Source: Candidatus Aegiribacteria sp. | Lineage (GTDB): Bacteria > Fermentibacterota > Fermentibacteria > Fermentibacterales > Fermentibacteraceae | Direction of reading: 5' to 3' | Assembly (NCBI GenBank): GCA_021107345.1 | Contig: JAIOSX010000265.1 | Location: 1 to 8,459 of the forward strand | DNA: 8,459 nucleotides | Part shown: in pieces, positions 6,807-8,459 of the stretch | Layout of the letters: each line of letters begins with the position of its first letter | Position numbering within the stretch: the stretch's first letter is position 1 | Program-made: the position numbers and the translations under genes | The notes under the pieces: model-generated | Told to the model about the DNA's origin: nothing | The model's database searches: none | What the model saw: only the letters and a program-made list of their open reading frames with translations

Positions 6807-7274
6807 TTACCTTCTGAGCTCCTGAATCTTCTCATTATCGCGGTTCATCCATTTCCTGTACTTTTCCAGATCGGTTCCGATGAATTTGATGCACAGACTC
6901 ACTACGAAGGCATCATCTATATACCCTACAACGGGAATTATATCAGGGATAAGATCAAAGGGATTCACAAAATACAGGAGAGTGAAAGCAATCGCTGCAA
7001 TGGTTCGGTACGGTACTTTGTATCTTCCCAGTACTGCATCGCTAATCATACTATACAAGAGCCTTATATTCATCCATAAGTCTTCCAGGGAGGCGGGTAT
7101 ACCGGAATTTTCAAGTTTACTTATCTTCCTGCCGGTACGGTTTGCAGCCTGTTCGACCTGTTCGTCAGTGACCGAATCCAGCCCGGTGCGGAATATCTTC
7201 TCAAGTCTGCTCTTATCGTTCATTCCAAGATTTCTCACGGACAACTCCATTTCATCTGACAGGAATATGAACAT
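6807..7274 (-). CDS. DUF1232/YkvA-type small membrane protein
   Basis: This is a 155-residue protein whose residues about 88-132 match the DUF1232 (YkvA-like) signature. It has a hydrophobic helix, the core YFVNPFDLIPDIIPVVGYID (101-120), an Asp, and then a second hydrophobic stretch (AFVVSLCIKFIG). The NPxDLIPDxIPxxGxxDD pattern is characteristic of the family. The N-terminal 80 residues are polar and helical, and the C-terminal tail is charged. Members are widespread small membrane-associated proteins with no settled biochemical role. The start at 7274 is preceded by GGAAGA; internal Met9 or Met18 could be the real start because their local Shine-Dalgarno signals are only somewhat weaker. 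It is the first gene of the operon with the PAP2-hydrolase fusion, which suggests a membrane-related context. It is divergent from the radical SAM gene. Confidence 0.85.
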   Translation of the reverse strand: MFIFLSDEMELSVRNLGMNDKSRLEKIFRTGLDSVTDEQVEQAANRTGRKISKLENSGIPASLEDLWMNIRLLYSMISDAVLGRYKVPYRTIAAIAFTLLYFVNPFDLIPDIIPVVGYIDDAFVVSLCIKFIGTDLEKYRKWMNRDNEKIQELRR

Positions 7275-7342
7275 ATTCTTCCAGGCTGTACAGTAAAAGA
7301 GAGGGTAGCTCGCGGGATTGGGAATGTATTAGCTTTCTGACT
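7275..7342. promoter_or_regulatory. Short divergent intergenic region
   Basis: These 68 bp separate the start codons of the DUF1232 operon and the radical SAM gene, so promoters for both must lie here or reach into the genes. No convincing -10/-35 pair is visible; TGTATT at 7325-7330 is the best weak -10-like hexamer on the plus strand. No Shine-Dalgarno sequence is obvious before ATG 7343. Confidence 0.3.
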
Positions 7343-8459
7343 ATGAAATTCCTTATAACTGTACCTCCGGTCATTACACCTTCGGAACCGCCTTCGGGTG
7401 CCTTCCTGCTTGCTGCAGGACTTTCTGCAAGGGGTATTGATGCGGGATTTCTTGATCTGTCACTGGAGTATTTCAGATACATCTTCTCGCAGTCCCCTGA
7501 AGGAAGGGGATACCCCGCAGTAACACCTGCAATGGACTATCTCCTGAATAACCCTCTTTATTCGCCTCAGCAGCATCGCACTTCATCGGGGATTCTCAAT
7601 TCATCCATGAAGCTATTCTCAAAGAAGTTCTCCGGATGGAGGATTACACTTATGGATCTTGTACCCCCGGCAACTGTCCACCAGCCTTCGGAATTAGACA
7701 GGCTCTGCCGTGAAGGTAATACCCCGTTCTCCAGATTCTGGGAGGAGTTTCTTCTCCCCGTACTTCGGCGGTGCGAGCCGGAAACTGTTCTTGTATCACT
7801 CTCATACCTTTCACAGCTGGCGGCTGGAATTGACCTGGTACTTTTCCTCAGAAAAGTCGGCTACAGGGTAATCGTTGGCGGTTCATTACTGAACAGTCTG
7901 AGCAGAACCGGAGATGGATACGAACTTGTTCGAACTGTACTACCGGAATCAAGCCTGGGTGACGGTTCCAGTTTCCCAGGATTCAACTCAGGAAGCGAAC
8001 CGTTTCTCAATCGCGTTTCCTGGCCGGATATGCTGGAAGGATGGAACTATATCTCCGGAAGACCTGTGATCCCCTACGCTCTTTCCACGGGATGTTACTG
8101 GAACAGATGTCTGTTCTGTCCTGATTCAAGTAAACAGCTGACCGTTTACGGTCATGAAACATTTGAAAAATTCATCTCAACTATTCCATCAACAGTAATG
8201 GAGAAGAATCCCGTTATTCACTTCGTTGACTCTGCAATACCAGGAAGAGCGCTGGAAGGTGTACTTCCGCTGCTGAGGCAATATAGGCTCGATTTCTATT
8301 CCTTTGCCAGACCGGAAAACTGGATATCCCGTATTGCTGATAAGCTTTCCGAGTCCGGCTGCCTGATGCTACAGCTGGGAGCTGAAAGCGGGAGTCGATC
8401 TCTTCTTGATCGTTTTGAAAAGGGAATCGACCCGGATACAACACTTGAAGTCCTGAAGA
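7343..8459 (+). CDS. B12-binding-type radical SAM protein, 3' part missing (runs off right edge)
   Basis: My own translation gives 372 codons from ATG 7343 to the edge without a stop. The N-terminus (MKFLITVPPVITPSEPPSGA, then LLAAGLSARGIDAGFLDLS) resembles the first strand and helix of the cobalamin-binding fold seen before many radical SAM domains. A Rossmann-like segment VLVSLSYLSQ to VIVGG spans 149-180. No DxHxxG cobalamin-ligand motif is visible, so B12 binding is doubtful. The radical SAM core begins with Cys251, Cys256 and Cys259 (GCYWNRCLFC), a CX4CX2C spacing one residue longer than the common CX3CX2C. A later LGAESGSRSLLDRF at 345-358 matches the conserved (G/A)ES region of this superfamily. 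These residues should bind a [4Fe-4S] cluster and SAM. The substrate is unknown and the C-terminal part is not visible. No other start codon is in frame nearby upstream. Confidence 0.88.
   Translation, partial: MKFLITVPPVITPSEPPSGAFLLAAGLSARGIDAGFLDLSLEYFRYIFSQSPEGRGYPAVTPAMDYLLNNPLYSPQQHRTSSGILNSSMKLFSKKFSGWRITLMDLVPPATVHQPSELDRLCREGNTPFSRFWEEFLLPVLRRCEPETVLVSLSYLSQLAAGIDLVLFLRKVGYRVIVGGSLLNSLSRTGDGYELVRTVLPESSLGDGSSFPGFNSGSEPFLNRVSWPDMLEGWNYISGRPVIPYALSTGCYWNRCLFCPDSSKQLTVYGHETFEKFISTIPSTVMEKNPVIHFVDSAIPGRALEGVLPLLRQYRLDFYSFARPENWISRIADKLSESGCLMLQLGAESGSRSLLDRFEKGIDPDTTLEVLK

Noticed and set aside
5921..7296. Plus-strand open frames of 70-138 codons opposite the PAP2-hydrolase and DUF1232 genes
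   Set aside because: The minus-strand frames carry complete family motifs. The plus-strand ones show no domain or ribosome binding site.
7252..7482. Minus-strand frame of 76 codons that would overlap the DUF1232 start
   Set aside because: It is antisense to the start of the radical SAM protein and has low-complexity, non-protein-like composition.

Overview
This is a bacterial chromosomal window of moderate GC content. It holds seven genes in three transcription units and has no RNA genes, mobile elements or CRISPR. The mix suggests an uncultured Gram-negative bacterium with a large signalling repertoire, of a deltaproteobacterial or FCB/Fermentibacterota-like kind. It combines a PAS/GAF soluble histidine kinase, a PAS-rich relative of hybrid kinases, a cobalamin-type radical SAM protein and a PAP2-hydrolase fusion. 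The taxonomic guess is weak and rests only on gene style.

Left part (1-5037): a cytosolic PAS-GAF-PAS histidine kinase (minus strand, cut by the left edge) is transcribed away from a very large plus-strand protein starting near 1854. The shared region of about 310 bp carries perfect TATAAT hexamers on both strands and a short perfect dyad. The large protein has the architecture of a hybrid sensor kinase (PAS, GAF-like, PAS with a cysteine cluster, PAS, ATPase-like, receiver-like). However, the phosphoacceptor histidine domain, the ATP-binding Asp of the G1 box, the ATP lid and the receiver's acidic pocket, Asp and Lys are all missing or replaced, so it looks like a pseudo-hybrid-kinase. One base after its stop begins a small protein with an N-terminal hydrophobic stretch and a C-terminal membrane anchor. 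The two are almost certainly translationally coupled.

Middle part (5046-7274, minus strand, converging on the first unit with an 8-bp gap): a three-gene operon in the order DUF1232/YkvA-type small membrane protein, a PAP2 phosphatase fused to an alpha/beta hydrolase, and an 88-residue helical protein of unknown function coupled by a TAATG overlap. The fusion has intact catalytic motifs for both enzymes and is the clearest candidate for an unusual membrane-lipid enzyme.

Right part (7343 to the edge): a radical SAM protein with a degenerate cobalamin-binding-like N-terminus and a CX4CX2C cluster motif, divergent from the DUF1232 operon and cut by the right edge.

The most notable themes are the decayed-but-open hybrid kinase paired with a membrane protein and a divergent active-looking kinase, and the PAP2-hydrolase fusion with predicted active sites on opposite membrane faces.
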